Translations under genes and position numbers: made by a program | Notes under the pieces: generated by a model | What the model was told of the DNA's origin: nothing | Database searches by the model: none | What the model saw: the letters and a program-made list of their open reading frames with translations, nothing else | Source: JAWKOK01 sp963848115 | Lineage (GTDB): Bacteria; Chloroflexota; Anaerolineae; Caldilineales; Caldilineaceae | NCBI GenBank assembly: GCA_963848115.1 | Contig: CAWKCP010000005.1 | Span: forward strand, 124,001-188,000 | Length of the DNA: 64,000 nt | Direction: 5' to 3' | Shown here: positions 1-10,574 of the stretch, piece after piece | How positions within the stretch are numbered: position 1 is the first letter of the stretch | Layout: every line of letters begins with the position of its first letter

Positions 1-75
1 GGCGTCGTCAATCAGAGCGAGGATCTACTCACCTTCATGACCGTGATTGCGCCGTTTCCGATGGCACGCGAATAG
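1..75 (+). CDS. 3' end of a truncated unknown gene
   Basis: An open frame enters from the left edge and ends at a TAG at 73-75. The last 24 residues include LLTFMTVIAPFP. The short beta-strand-like ending with a conserved-looking T-VIAPFP is reminiscent of small cupin proteins, but 24 residues are too few for a family call. It runs in the same direction as the GntR gene that follows, with about 195 bp between them. Confidence 0.45.
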   Translation, partial: GVVNQSEDLLTFMTVIAPFPMARE

Positions 76-174
76 GCGGGCACAACCCTTGTTGTGTGTC
101 TGTCCGTGGCACCGGCACGCCATCCAACAATCCGAGTTGATGACACCTACTCGTGATTTTGCATACCCGGAATA

Positions 175-203
175 TTGACACTTCTCACGCAAAATGCTTT
201 AAT
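175..203 (+). promoter_or_regulatory. sigma70-type promoter of the GntR regulator
   Basis: TTGACA at 175-180 and TTTAAT at 198-203 are separated by exactly 17 bp. The predicted start of transcription is near 210, about 60 bp before the preferred start codon at 270. Confidence 0.6.
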
Positions 204-269
204 TACAACGCTTAATGTGATTAATCGGATTATTTGCATCGTTGCAGAGACCAACGTGGGTTCCGGGTA

Positions 270-1022
270 ATGATAACCGCCAAAATCGAGTCGGATTTGC
301 TTCGCTATCTGCTCGAACAGAAATACGAACCGGGTGACCGTCTTCCCTCGCTCAACGAGCTGAGTGAAGAGACAGGGATCGGCGTAGGCAAGCTGCGAGA
401 GCAGTTAGAAGTCGTGCGTACACTGGGCCTAATCGATGCCCGTCCCCGACGCGGCATCGTCCGCACCGAGTATGATTTTCTTCCCCCGGTCCGCCTCAGC
501 CTACTGGCCGCATTGGCCATCGACCGCAACCACTTCGAAGCATTCAGCGGACTGCGCATTCATCTGGAAATGGCCTATTGGGATGAGGCTGTCGCTCTGC
601 TGACCGACGAAGACAAGCGCCACCTCGAGTCGCTGGTCGAGCAAGCGATCTGCAAACTCAGCCAGCCACGCATCCAGATTCCTTTCCAAGAACACCGAGA
701 CTTGCATCTCACCATCTATCGACGCCTCAACAACCCGTTCGTCATCGGGCTGCTGGAGGCTTATTGGGATGCCTACGAAGCAGTCGAACTGAGCACCTAT
801 GCAGACTATCAATATTTGACCGACGTCTGGGCATATCACCGGCGTATCGTTGACGCGCTCTGCACAGGAGAGATTCAGCTCGGCAAACAGTTGCTCGTGG
901 AGCACATGCAGTTGCTCGACAGCCGTGGCATCAATCTGGACGGATTGAGGGCCAATGGGACTATTCAAGCGTTTGCAGACAATCAGCGACCTGTCGCTGA
1001 ACACGCTGCAAATGAACATTGA
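270..1022 (+). CDS. GntR-family regulator with FCD domain
   Basis: Predicted DNA-binding regulator of about 250 residues. Residues 1-65 form a winged helix of GntR type (LPSLNELSEETGIGVGKLREQL, then a wing ending RRGIV). Residues about 85-215 are all-helical with the EHRDLHLTIYRRLNNPF pattern of the FCD (FadR C-terminal) ligand-binding domain, which usually binds an organic acid and often a metal. The frame can be extended to a TTG at 234, but the ATG at 270 directly precedes the HTH and is preferred; no strong ribosome site is visible for either. It lies just upstream of korAB in the same direction, so it may regulate 2-oxoacid metabolism. That link is inferred from position only. Confidence 0.8.
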   Translation: MITAKIESDLLRYLLEQKYEPGDRLPSLNELSEETGIGVGKLREQLEVVRTLGLIDARPRRGIVRTEYDFLPPVRLSLLAALAIDRNHFEAFSGLRIHLEMAYWDEAVALLTDEDKRHLESLVEQAICKLSQPRIQIPFQEHRDLHLTIYRRLNNPFVIGLLEAYWDAYEAVELSTYADYQYLTDVWAYHRRIVDALCTGEIQLGKQLLVEHMQLLDSRGINLDGLRANGTIQAFADNQRPVAEHAANEH

Positions 1023-1144
1023 GGGGTACTCTACAGCCAATCAACCGATAGTTCGTGGATAATCTCGATGTCATGTTGTTACCAATGTCTTGATAGGCAC
1101 TGTTGAAGCGTAAATAATTGTTCGACCAATTTCTGGAGGAGATG

Positions 1145-2987
1145 ATGGGCCTAGCTACCAAGGAAGCGCCAAGGGACGCCGCGCAGCCCAAGCGCGTTGT
1201 CAACGATTTCAATATCAATGTGGCGACGGTCAACGGTTCAGGCAGCCAAACAAGCAATCTGGTTCTGATCCGTTCACTGTTCAAAATGGGCATTCCTGTT
1301 TCCGGCAAGAACATGTTTCCCAGCAACATTCAGGGGCTTCAGACCTGGTACCATGTGCGGCTGAGCAAGGAGGGCTACCTGGCCCGCCGCGACGGCATCG
1401 AGGTGATGGTCTGTATGAACCCGGCGACCTTTGCCGAAGACATGGACTCTGCGCTGCCTGGCGGCATCGTGCTTTACGACGATGCCCTACCGATTGCCAA
1501 CCACCGCAAGGATGTCACGTTCTACCCCATTCCGGTCAAGCAATTGGTTAAAGAGGCTGACCTTCCCTTCGCATTGCGAGACTATGTGGCCAATTTCGCC
1601 TATGTCGGCGCTTTGGCCTATCTGCTGGAGATCGACCTGGAAGAAATTCACGCTGCACTCGATCTGGAACTTTGACGGCAAGCAGAAGCCCATCGACATG
1701 AACTACAACATGGCGATGGCCGCCTACGACTGGGCCAAAGAGAATCTGACCAATGATCAGCCCTACCGTGCTGAGCGCATGAGCGGCTTCAACGAAGATA
1801 AGATCATGGTTGACGGCAACACAGGAGCTGCCTTGGGATCAATCTTCAACGGCGTTGAAGTGGTGGCATGGTACCCGATCACCCCTTCGTCCAGCGTTGC
1901 GGAAAAGATCGGTGAATATGCGCCCAAGTTGCGCAAAGATCCTGAATCCGGCAAGGCAACCTACGCCATCATCCAGGCCGAGGACGAGTTGGCAGCCATC
2001 GGCATGGTCGTCGGCGCCGGATGGACGGGCGCACGTGCCATGACGGCCACCAGCGGCCCCGGCATCAGCCTCATGGCGGAAATCGTCGGTCTGGCCTTCT
2101 ACGCCGAAGTACCGGCCGTCATCTGGGACATTCAGCGCGTCGGGCCGAGCACTGGCTTGCCCACCCGCACCGGCCAAGGTGACATCCTGAGCACCTACTA
2201 TCTGAGCCACGGCGATACCCGTCATGTGTTGCTGTTCCCCTCCTCGCCAAAGGAATGTTTTGAATTCGCTGGGACAGCCTTCGACCTGGCCGAACGTTTG
2301 CAGACGCCTGTTTTCGTGCTTAGCGACCTTGACCTGGGCATGAACACCTGGATCAGTGAACCCTTCGACTATCCCGATAAGCCCATGGACAGGGGTAAGA
2401 TCGCTTCAGCCGAGATGATCAAGGAACTTGGCTCCAAGTGGGGACGCTACATGGATATCGACGGCGATGGCATCCCCTATCGCTCGTTGCCGGGCAACGA
2501 GAACGCGATGGCAGGCTATCTGGCCAGGGGTACCGGTCACGACGAATACGGCATCTACTCGGAGCGCCCTGACGTGTGGGAACGCAACATGGCCCGCATT
2601 GCGCTCAAGTTTGAAACGGCGCGAACCTTGACGCCCAAGCCGGAAATTATCGATTGTGACGACAAGAGCGTTGCCATCATCAGCTTGGGCAGCAACCACG
2701 AAGCGATCTTGGAAGCGCGTGACCGCTTGAGCAAAGAGGGCATCGAAACCGGCTACTTGCGCTTGCGCTCCCTGCCGATCGGCCAAGAAGTGCGCGATTT
2801 CATCGCCGAATACGACAACATCTATGTTGTTGAAATGAATCAGGACGGCCAGTTGAATATGATCCTGCGTTCAGACATTCCGGAACATGCGATGAACCTG
2901 AAATCAGTGGCCAGAAACGATGGTTGGTCACTCAGCGCCCGCTGGATTTCGCAAGAGATCACAAATAGATTGAGAGGGAACCGATAA
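1145..2987 (+). CDS. korA: 2-oxoglutarate:ferredoxin oxidoreductase, fused gamma-alpha subunit (frameshifted)
   Basis: Subunit of the CoA-dependent oxidoreductase that interconverts 2-oxoglutarate and succinyl-CoA using ferredoxin. The first about 175 residues are the gamma domain (NGSGSQTSNLVLIRSLFKMGIPVSGKNMFP); the rest is the alpha pyrimidine-binding part (AWYPITPSSSVAEKI, EDELAAIGMVVGAGWTGARAMTATSGPG). GGAGG at 1135-1139 favours the ATG at 1145 over the adjacent ATG at 1142. The frame closes at a TGA at 1673-1675, while the conserved continuation (FDGKQKPIDMN onwards) is in the next frame. Removing one base, for example the C at 1670, restores LDLEFDGKQKP. The stop overlaps the korB start (TAATG). 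2-oxoglutarate is the likeliest substrate, but pyruvate or another 2-oxoacid cannot be excluded. Confidence 0.88.
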
Positions 2988-4025
2988 TGACCACAGGAGT
3001 AGCGAAACGAGCGCCAAAGACAAACAAATTGGGCCTGGAGAAGAGCGAATACCGTGGTCGCGCCTTCGACCCTTTGTAAAGGATGCGGACACGACAGCAT
3101 CAGCCAACGCATTATGACCGCTGCTTGGGATCTTGGCCTGGATCAGCGCCAGGTGATCAAGATGAGCGGGATCGGCTGTAGCAGCAAAACGCCGGCCTAT
3201 TTCCTGGGACAGAGCTTTGGCTTCAACAGCGTCCACGGACGAATGCCGGCCGTAGCCACAGGAGCAGTTGTGGGCAATCGTTCACTCAAGGCCGTGGGCG
3301 TCAGCGGCGACGGCGACACCGCTTCGATTGGCGTCGGCCAGTTCAAGCACGCCATGCGTCGCAATCTGCCGCTAGTCTATATCGTTGAAAACAATGGTGT
3401 CTACGGTTTGACCAAGGGGCAGTTCAGCGCTACCGCCGATCAGGGTCAGGAACTCAAGTACGCGGGTATCAACGAGATGCCGCCGCTCGACATCTGTCTG
3501 GAGGCGCTGGCGGCCAATGCCACATTTGTGGCGCGCAGCTTTGCCGGCCATGCCCGCCAGGTGGAGACGCTGCTGAAAGCTGCGTTCAGACACCGCGGCA
3601 TCGCCGTCATCGACATCATCAGCCCCTGTGTCACCTTTAACAATCACCATGCCTCGACCAAGAGCTACAGCTACGGTAAGGAAAACGAACTGCCGCTCCA
3701 CGAACTCAGTTTCGTGCCGCCGTATGAGGAGATCGAAATCGACGACTACGAGGAAGAGCATGAGGTCGAGCTACATGACGGCTCCAAAATTGTCCTGAAA
3801 CCAGTCGGAGACGACTACGATCCGACCGACAAGCCCCTTGCCTACCAGACGCTCTCACGGGCACGCACTGACGGCAAGATGCTGACCGGCCTCTTCTATC
3901 TCAATGAGAATCAGCCGGACATGTACGACATGCTGAACCTATCAGACGAGCCACTGGCCTACATGGGCGAAGAGAAGCTGCGCCCGAGCAAGGCAGCCTT
4001 GGACGAGATTCTGGCTGGGCTCTAG
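2987..4025 (+). CDS. korB: 2-oxoglutarate:ferredoxin oxidoreductase, beta subunit (frameshifted)
   Basis: Thiamine-diphosphate-binding beta subunit of the KorAB enzyme. The ThDP motif is visible as GDGDTASIGVGQFKHAMRRN followed by ENN, and cysteines occur in LCKGCGHD and GIGCSSK. The native start is the ATG at 2987, overlapping the korA stop by one base. From it the frame reads MTTGVAKRAPKTNKLGLEKSEYRG and then hits TAA at 3077-3079; the conserved body (APSTLCKGCGHD) is in the next frame. Deleting one base near 3059 (GGTCGCGCC to GGTGCGCC) joins them as YRGAPSTLCKGCG, giving about 345 residues, normal for the family. A GTG at 3054 could start the body frame but would lose the conserved N-terminus. 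Confidence 0.88.
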
Positions 4026-4090
4026 ACGTAGATTCATCATCAGATCGAATGCCCTGAGCTTCCACGACATACGAATCTCAAACAGTAAAA

Positions 4091-4124
4091 GCGTGGCGGC
4101 CCATTGTGGGCCGCCACGCATTTG
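4091..4124 (+). terminator. hairpin after korAB
   Basis: A 13-bp GC-rich stem (GCGTGGCGGCCCA at 4091-4103, loop TTG, complement 4107-4119) is followed by ATTTGTCT. It sits between convergent korB and the minus-strand PlsC gene, so it could serve both. The T-tract is weak. Confidence 0.6.
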
Positions 4125-4167
4125 TCTATCACGATCTAGTGGTCAAAATCAACTGGCAAGACATCGA

Positions 4168-4881
4168 CTATCCAGCCGATTCCTCATCCGGCGCTATCAT
4201 TTCGACTCGTGAGTACGCTCCGTTGGCATAGACACCACGTTCCTCCGGCGGAAGCAATGTGGCAATCGCCCTCATCATCACATCTGTCTGTTCGGCAAGG
4301 CTTTCCGGATCATCGGCGGCGTCATCGTCAAAGCGGATCGGCTTGGCTATGCGAATGACCACAGTTGGTTTGCGCCATTTCCGTAGTCCCGGAATCATAG
4401 CCTGGGAGTTGAGTACGGCTACCGGCACCACAGGGGCGCCGGCGGCTTTGGCAATTCTCACCGCCCCAGTCTTCCCAGCCTGCAGTTGGCCGGTTCGACT
4501 GCGTGTTCCTTCAGGAAACATGCCTAGAATATTGCCTTGCTTCACCACATCAACTGCGGTCTGCATAGCCGCCACATCGCGTTTTCCCCGCACAATAGGG
4601 ATACCGCCTATGTTGAACATGAGTTTGCGCAGCAGAACATGCGTATCGAAGATCTCACTCTTTGCCAAGAAATGAATCATCCGCGGCGAGACCAAGCCGA
4701 GAACAACATAGTCTGGCCCCATTGTGTGGTTGCAGGCAAGCACAAGCCCTTCATCTTCGGGAATATTCTCCAACCCCTCCACGCGAAGCTTGCACGAAAA
4801 CGGACGAAGAATCCAGGCAATGGTCCAGAGGATCTTCCAGAGCAATGTTGCATCTTTGGGCAATCGATAAGGCATAGCCAA
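4168..4881 (-). CDS. plsC: 1-acyl-sn-glycerol-3-phosphate acyltransferase
   Basis: Membrane-associated acyltransferase that adds the second acyl chain in phosphatidic-acid synthesis. The 237-residue protein has the catalytic NH-X4-D box as NHTMGPD at about residue 51, a GGIPIVRGKRD segment, and the FPEGTRSRTG substrate-binding motif at about residue 120. The hydrophobic N-terminal region (LLWKILWTIAWIL) fits membrane attachment. It is the last gene of a minus-strand run with the SirB1-like, DUF6909-like and DUF72 genes; the gap to the SirB1-like gene is 14 bp, so cotranscription is likely. Confidence 0.88.
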   Translation of the reverse strand: MAMPYRLPKDATLLWKILWTIAWILRPFSCKLRVEGLENIPEDEGLVLACNHTMGPDYVVLGLVSPRMIHFLAKSEIFDTHVLLRKLMFNIGGIPIVRGKRDVAAMQTAVDVVKQGNILGMFPEGTRSRTGQLQAGKTGAVRIAKAAGAPVVPVAVLNSQAMIPGLRKWRKPTVVIRIAKPIRFDDDAADDPESLAEQTDVMMRAIATLLPPEERGVYANGAYSRVEMIAPDEESAG

Positions 4882-4895
4882 CAGCTTTTTTCACC

Positions 4896-5801
4896 TCAGT
4901 TGATTCGATCTCGCAGTTTCTCAATTGTCCAGTACAGACTAACCAGTGTCCGATCCTGATCTGAAAACGCACCCACCACTTGCTCAGTCTCCCGGTTTTC
5001 CAACAGTTCAGTCAGATTCCCTGACAAGAAGAAATACCGATGTAGATCTCGAGCAGCCTCTTCCCATCTATCGAGGTGATAATTCAGAACACCCCGTTCC
5101 TGCCACAGATTGGCCATATTGGGCATCATCACCAACATGTAGTCCAGCGCCTGCTTCGCCATCTCATAATCTCTTTGTTGCAGAAAGATCTGGCGCAAAT
5201 TGTTCAACATGCGTTGTGCGATCATAGCGGGCGCCAACGGACCATAGGCCTGGGGCGCCAAATTGACAGGGCGGCCATACAGCTCAGACAGGTAGTCGGA
5301 GACGGCGAACGCCGGCGACACGCGGCCATAGAAGGGATCCAATAGCCAGACTTCGCCATCATCCCGCAGCCGCGCCATGAAATGACCCGGATAGCCTACG
5401 CCTTCGATGGTGAAGCCTAGCCGGCGACCCAGTGCCATACAGATGACGCTCAGCGAGATCGGCAGCCCTGTGCGGCGTTCGATCACGTCGTTCAGATAGC
5501 TGTTGCGAGGATCGTAGTAATCCTGCTGGTTGCCGCGAAAGCCCAAATCGCCGTTGACCGCCAGTATAAATTCCTCGGCCAAACGCCGTCCCCGCAGATC
5601 CGGCGTTAGGTAGGCTGCTACTTGGGCTGCCAGCTCATCGAGGACAAGCAGATAGTCGTCCACATGGAGTGATGGATGGGCCATGCAGGCGATGGCCAAT
5701 GCCAGTCGCTCGGGTCGCGGCTCGGGCCGTTTCAGTTCTTCCTCAAACCGATGAAGACCATCCAGGATCATCTGGCGCTCCCGATCAGGTGCTCTTGACA
5801 T
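4896..5801 (-). CDS. SirB1-like transglutaminase-fold protein with TPR-like tail
   Basis: About 301 residues. The middle carries the SirB1/transglutaminase-like core: FRGNQQDYYDPRNSYLNDVIERRTGLPISLSVICMA and then EGVGYPGHFMARL and LLDPFYGR. Family members resemble transglutaminases but most have lost a full catalytic triad, and the role is unknown. The C-terminal part (QRDYEMAKQALDYMLVMMPNMANLWQERGVLNYHLDRWEEAARDL) looks like one or two TPR units. The start at 5801 (MSRAPDRERQ) overlaps the upstream gene by 17 bp; the ATG at 5771 is an alternative, and a longer reading to 5849 would need a larger overlap. The close packing suggests translational coupling. Confidence 0.8.
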   Translation of the reverse strand: MSRAPDRERQMILDGLHRFEEELKRPEPRPERLALAIACMAHPSLHVDDYLLVLDELAAQVAAYLTPDLRGRRLAEEFILAVNGDLGFRGNQQDYYDPRNSYLNDVIERRTGLPISLSVICMALGRRLGFTIEGVGYPGHFMARLRDDGEVWLLDPFYGRVSPAFAVSDYLSELYGRPVNLAPQAYGPLAPAMIAQRMLNNLRQIFLQQRDYEMAKQALDYMLVMMPNMANLWQERGVLNYHLDRWEEAARDLHRYFFLSGNLTELLENRETEQVVGAFSDQDRTLVSLYWTIEKLRDRIN

Positions 5802-7566
5802 CAGCACGCGAAGCTTTCGCCTGCTTGCGCCGCTGTCGTTCGATCTCATTGGTCAGGATGCGGCGCATGACGGCCACCGAGGTAGCATAGGTGGCATCGA
5901 CGCCAAAGTAGCTCAGGCTCTTGCTTAGCAGCATCTGCCGCTTGCTGATCGGCGTATCACTGGCATAGTGAATGAGGCCGATATCGTATGGAGCATTGAT
6001 GAAGAGATTGACAATTTCATTGACAGGGTAGCGTTTGGGATAGATATCCTCGTAGACAGCGCTGAGATAGGGGCCTGCCTCCATCTCAATGTCTGTATAA
6101 CCCTCTTCATAGAAGACGTGCATGAAATCACGGTTCTGTAGGAACGTACCGCGCAGCGTCACGGCTTTCTGATTGTCGAAAACTGTGCCAAAGTTGAGAT
6201 GAGATGACACATCCTGGGCGCTAAAACAATTGCGGAAGAGGTAGGAGTTTCGAGAGTGTTCATCGTAGATAACGTTGGGAATCATCACATCACCAACGCG
6301 ACCGTTGAGGGTTGCCGCCTTGCCCAGAATATAGACGCCACGGATGCGATCCACGGCCGTGCTGATCTGGCTGAAGATATGGTAGGCGGCCATACCGAGC
6401 GGATAGTCAATATTGAGAATCAGTGCATCACTGCGACGAAGCAGGCGCCACTCGTCATCAGAAAAGATCCGCAGGCGTGGGTCCACTCGTTTGGACCGCA
6501 CACGATTGAGTTGTATGACCTGAGCTTCAACATCGAGGCAGTGAGGGTCGGAAATCCGCAGTACACCGGCCTTGCGCTCCCGGCGCGAGATGCCCTCCAT
6601 GATGCTGTCGGGCGAAGAATGGTGGCCGGCATAGAGCCGCATGACATAGTAGAGTAGATTGCTCAGGCTACCGACATCGCCCTCAGCCATATTGACCAGT
6701 TCGCCACGCAGGCCCTCCGGATTGACTTCATCGACATGGGCGATCAACTCATCCTGAAGTTCGTGGGCCGCGCCCGAGATCAGATTCACCATGCTGTGGG
6801 CATTGCTGCTTACGAAGTAGATAGGTCGGCTCAGCAAACGCACGGAGGCGGTTGCCTGCTCGATTTTTCCCCACCAGTGTTGAACGCTGCGCCGATAGTC
6901 GCTGAGTCCGCTACCCAAGACGATCGCACGCAGATCAAGTTTCTGCTCTGCCGCCCGCTGCAAGTTCTGGAACAGCATCCCGCCCGGCCAAATCTGGCCC
7001 AACTTGCTGAAATCCTCTGCGGACAGGCTGAGCGCCTCTCGCACATCTTCCAACAGTCCAATCGGTGCGTAGCCGTTTGAGTCGTGAAATGAACGAATAC
7101 GCTCGCCAATGTCGCTTCGGTTCAGCTTCTGATTGATCTTGTTCCACTCGATTTGATAGGCAGTCACGGCTGGGATGATGTCGTCGATATCGCTGACGCT
7201 GGCGATATACGCGGCCAGCAGACGCTGGGTCTCTTCAAAGTAGAACTTTCGACGGCGGGCACGGGCTCTCACCGGGGCCCAGCTTTCGACACGATAGCCG
7301 GCGCGATCGAAGACATCCTCCATCTGGCCCAAGATCAGCAACGATATCTGTGGCAGACAGTCTGGAAGACGCATTGCAGCATAGACCAGGGCTGAGACGT
7401 CCAATTCCATACTGGCTGCCCGAAAGTGGAGGTTCGAATTCATTGATGCGTGGGTATCTTCCAAGCTGCGTACACGAATAGGATCGCTGCTGCGCAGCAG
7501 CGAATAGTAGGTCCGAATGTAGAGTTCGATCTCTTCTTTGTGGCTGGCAGGTGTTGTTCGGTCCAT
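5785..7566 (-). CDS. large DUF6909-like protein, possible phosphorylase-like C-terminus
   Basis: About 593 residues, soluble, no signal peptide or membrane segment. From memory it resembles the DUF6909 family, which has no assigned function. The C-terminal third reads GVYILGKAATLNGRVGDVMIPNVIYDEHS and later YTDIEMEAGPYLSAVYEDIYP. A glycine-rich strand followed by an EMEAGP segment recalls nucleoside phosphorylases (compare the EMEASALYAFA of the gene at 34690), so a remote purine-phosphorylase fold is possible; that is inference. Starts at 7599 (TTG) and 7581 are possible. The ATG at 7566 has AGGA six bases upstream. It is the second gene of the minus-strand cluster. Confidence 0.7.
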   Translation of the reverse strand: MDRTTPASHKEEIELYIRTYYSLLRSSDPIRVRSLEDTHASMNSNLHFRAASMELDVSALVYAAMRLPDCLPQISLLILGQMEDVFDRAGYRVESWAPVRARARRRKFYFEETQRLLAAYIASVSDIDDIIPAVTAYQIEWNKINQKLNRSDIGERIRSFHDSNGYAPIGLLEDVREALSLSAEDFSKLGQIWPGGMLFQNLQRAAEQKLDLRAIVLGSGLSDYRRSVQHWWGKIEQATASVRLLSRPIYFVSSNAHSMVNLISGAAHELQDELIAHVDEVNPEGLRGELVNMAEGDVGSLSNLLYYVMRLYAGHHSSPDSIMEGISRRERKAGVLRISDPHCLDVEAQVIQLNRVRSKRVDPRLRIFSDDEWRLLRRSDALILNIDYPLGMAAYHIFSQISTAVDRIRGVYILGKAATLNGRVGDVMIPNVIYDEHSRNSYLFRNCFSAQDVSSHLNFGTVFDNQKAVTLRGTFLQNRDFMHVFYEEGYTDIEMEAGPYLSAVYEDIYPKRYPVNEIVNLFINAPYDIGLIHYASDTPISKRQMLLSKSLSYFGVDATYATSVAVMRRILTNEIERQRRKQAKASRADVKST

Positions 7567-7605
7567 ATTGGTTCCTATCATTGTAAAGACATGATTCAAT
7601 CTGAG

Positions 7606-8457
7606 TCAATCAAAAAGAGACAGTTGTCCCTCCAATAGTGGAGCCGGCGGCGACCAGACGGGCCAATCGACTGACCTACGCAAGATCGTCTCCATCCTGG
7701 CGACGCTGGCCGGCGAATGGCCTTCGTACGGATTGTGCATGTAGCCGTAGACGTCGACATCGGCCGCGTTCAGAGCGACTATACGCTCGGCCCATCGAGC
7801 AAGATCAGCATCCCGTGGAAAGGTCAGATCACGGTCGCCGGATGGGCCATTCTTGTCGTCACCGATCCAGCGGATCACCACAGGGCCAGGTGCGTCACCG
7901 GCCTCAACCATTTCTATCCAAACAGGAAAGAGATCCGGCGTGTTCACCCGATCCACCAGCAGCAGCGAGAATCCTCGCTGCGCGAGGAAAGCGGCAAAGG
8001 CCGGCGTCATGAGATCCTGCGACCGCACCTCGACAGCGATCGACAGGTCATCGGCCTCGACCGCCAGCCAATCCAAATAGTCGGCAAGCGCCCGTCCATG
8101 CTCAGAGCGACTAAAGCTGGGTGGAAATTGCAGGAAGGCCGGGGCACGCTTATCGCCAAGTATGCGGAGTATATCGAGAAAGGCAAGACTTTCCGCCTGA
8201 CAGTCGATCAGTCGCTTTTCATGGGTGATCACACGCGGGAACTTGAGGCAGAAGCTGAACCCATCGGGTACGCTCTCGACCCAGCGCTGTACAGTCGATT
8301 GCCTGGGAATGGCATAGAATGTCGTGTTCACCTCGACTGTTGATAGCTGCAAGGCGTAGTAGCCAAGGTAGTCTCGGACCTTCATATCCTGCGGATAGAA
8401 GATGCCACGCCAGGCGTCAAACTGCCATGATGATGTTCCCAGTGCAATCCGCGCCAT
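7606..8457 (-). CDS. DUF72 (YecE-like) protein
   Basis: About 283 residues with the DUF72 TIM-barrel pattern: GTSSWQFDAWRGIFYPQ at the N-terminus, LSTVEVNTTFYAIPRQSTVQRW, FCLKFPRVITHEKRL, AFLQFPPSF, and VYGYMHNPYEGHSP near the end. The biochemical role of the family is unknown. The start at 8457 is chosen because AAGGAGAG lies just upstream and GTSSW follows; a longer frame reaches 8496. It is the first gene of the 8457 to 4168 minus-strand cluster, with 39 bp before the DUF6909-like gene. Confidence 0.85.
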   Translation of the reverse strand: MARIALGTSSWQFDAWRGIFYPQDMKVRDYLGYYALQLSTVEVNTTFYAIPRQSTVQRWVESVPDGFSFCLKFPRVITHEKRLIDCQAESLAFLDILRILGDKRAPAFLQFPPSFSRSEHGRALADYLDWLAVEADDLSIAVEVRSQDLMTPAFAAFLAQRGFSLLLVDRVNTPDLFPVWIEMVEAGDAPGPVVIRWIGDDKNGPSGDRDLTFPRDADLARWAERIVALNAADVDVYGYMHNPYEGHSPASVARMETILRRSVDWPVWSPPAPLLEGQLSLFD

Positions 8458-8834
8458 CTCTCCTTGCTCCGTCCCAAAGGTATGCGCAACACCCAATACA
8501 GACTTTTCCTCCTCTCATTCTACCACTATGAACCAGTGGCAGGACATTCAGTGTTCGCGACCCCCAAACTGCCTAACGCTCAAGATCAAAAATCTATGTC
8601 TTGTGATTCCTGTGCCGCTCAGAATGAGGGTGGAATCGGTGAGACGCAAGATTTTGCGTCTCTACAGATCCACAAAACTATTCCCGTCCGTTCCAGAATC
8701 ATTCTGACCAATGCAAAATTTTGCGATCTGGCCCGATCGGGAGAGCACCATGCATGTCGTTGTACATAAAGCCCACTTCAGACACCAAACACCTATCACT
8801 ATGACAGCACACACGAACCCAGCTCAAGAATAAT

Positions 8835-8849
8835 TGTGCAACATGCACA
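8835..8849. promoter_or_regulatory. palindromic operator overlapping amtB promoter
   Basis: Perfect inverted repeat TGTGCA-N3-TGCACA (spacer ACA) ending one base before the -35 hexamer of amtB. The extended match TTGTGCA-N3-TGCACATTG recurs at 10575-10589, in the same position relative to the promoter of the protein kinase gene. Confidence 0.65.
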
Positions 8850-8878
8850 TTGAGGCCAAGTGACAGTCAATGTACTAT
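8850..8878 (+). promoter_or_regulatory. sigma70-type promoter of amtB
   Basis: TTGAGG at 8850-8855 and TACTAT at 8873-8878 with a 17-bp spacer, directly abutting the palindromic operator. The predicted leader is about 110 bases to the ATG at 8994. Confidence 0.55.
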
Positions 8879-8993
8879 GGGTTCGAGAGCGCTTGTGAAC
8901 TGATTCTCGAGTGTGGAATTATCTCAACCGGTACGATCTGAAGCTTTGTCAACGTATGATTTATCAACGGACATATCAGGAGGATAGACAGCG

Positions 8994-10316
<1,323 letters not shown>

Positions 10317-10444
10317 GGCGATTCCAGAGAGATAAATATCCGTTGCAAGGAAGTCTTTGCCTGGAATGACTTGAGGCTTTGCCAACTCCCGTATAGTTAC
10401 TGTTTTGGAAAAGCCTACGTCAATCTCATTTCTCAAAATTCTCG

Positions 10445-10475
10445 GGGTGACAGCAAATTGCTGTCACCCTTTTTT
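10445..10475 (+). terminator. Rho-independent terminator of amtB
   Basis: An 11-bp stem GGGTGACAGCA at 10445-10455, loop AAT, complement 10459-10469, then six T at 10470-10475. It lies about 130 bp after the amtB stop. Confidence 0.9.
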
Positions 10476-10574
10476 GGTTCATCAGGATTCCATAGGGAGC
10501 TGCTCTAGGTTTCTGTCGGCCTTGCCGTCTCGAGCCCCTGCTCCAATCCACCGCCGCCGATAGTGCCAAACACT

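Larger units (their letters stand above)
8458..8993. other. divergent intergenic region upstream of amtB
   Basis: A 536-bp gene-free stretch between the divergent DUF72 and amtB genes. It contains a small hairpin (GAGACGCAA at 8641-8649, loop GATT, TTGCGTCTC at 8654-8662), then the amtB operator and promoter at 8835-8878 and the ribosome site AGGAGGA at 8978-8984. No convincing small gene was seen. Confidence 0.6.

Noticed and set aside
501..1040. open frame antisense to the GntR gene
   Set aside because: Shadow of a clear regulator gene with a matching promoter on the other strand.
2987..3079. short separate peptide gene before korB
   Set aside because: The sequence is the expected N-terminus of KorB, cut by a single-base break, not an independent leader peptide.
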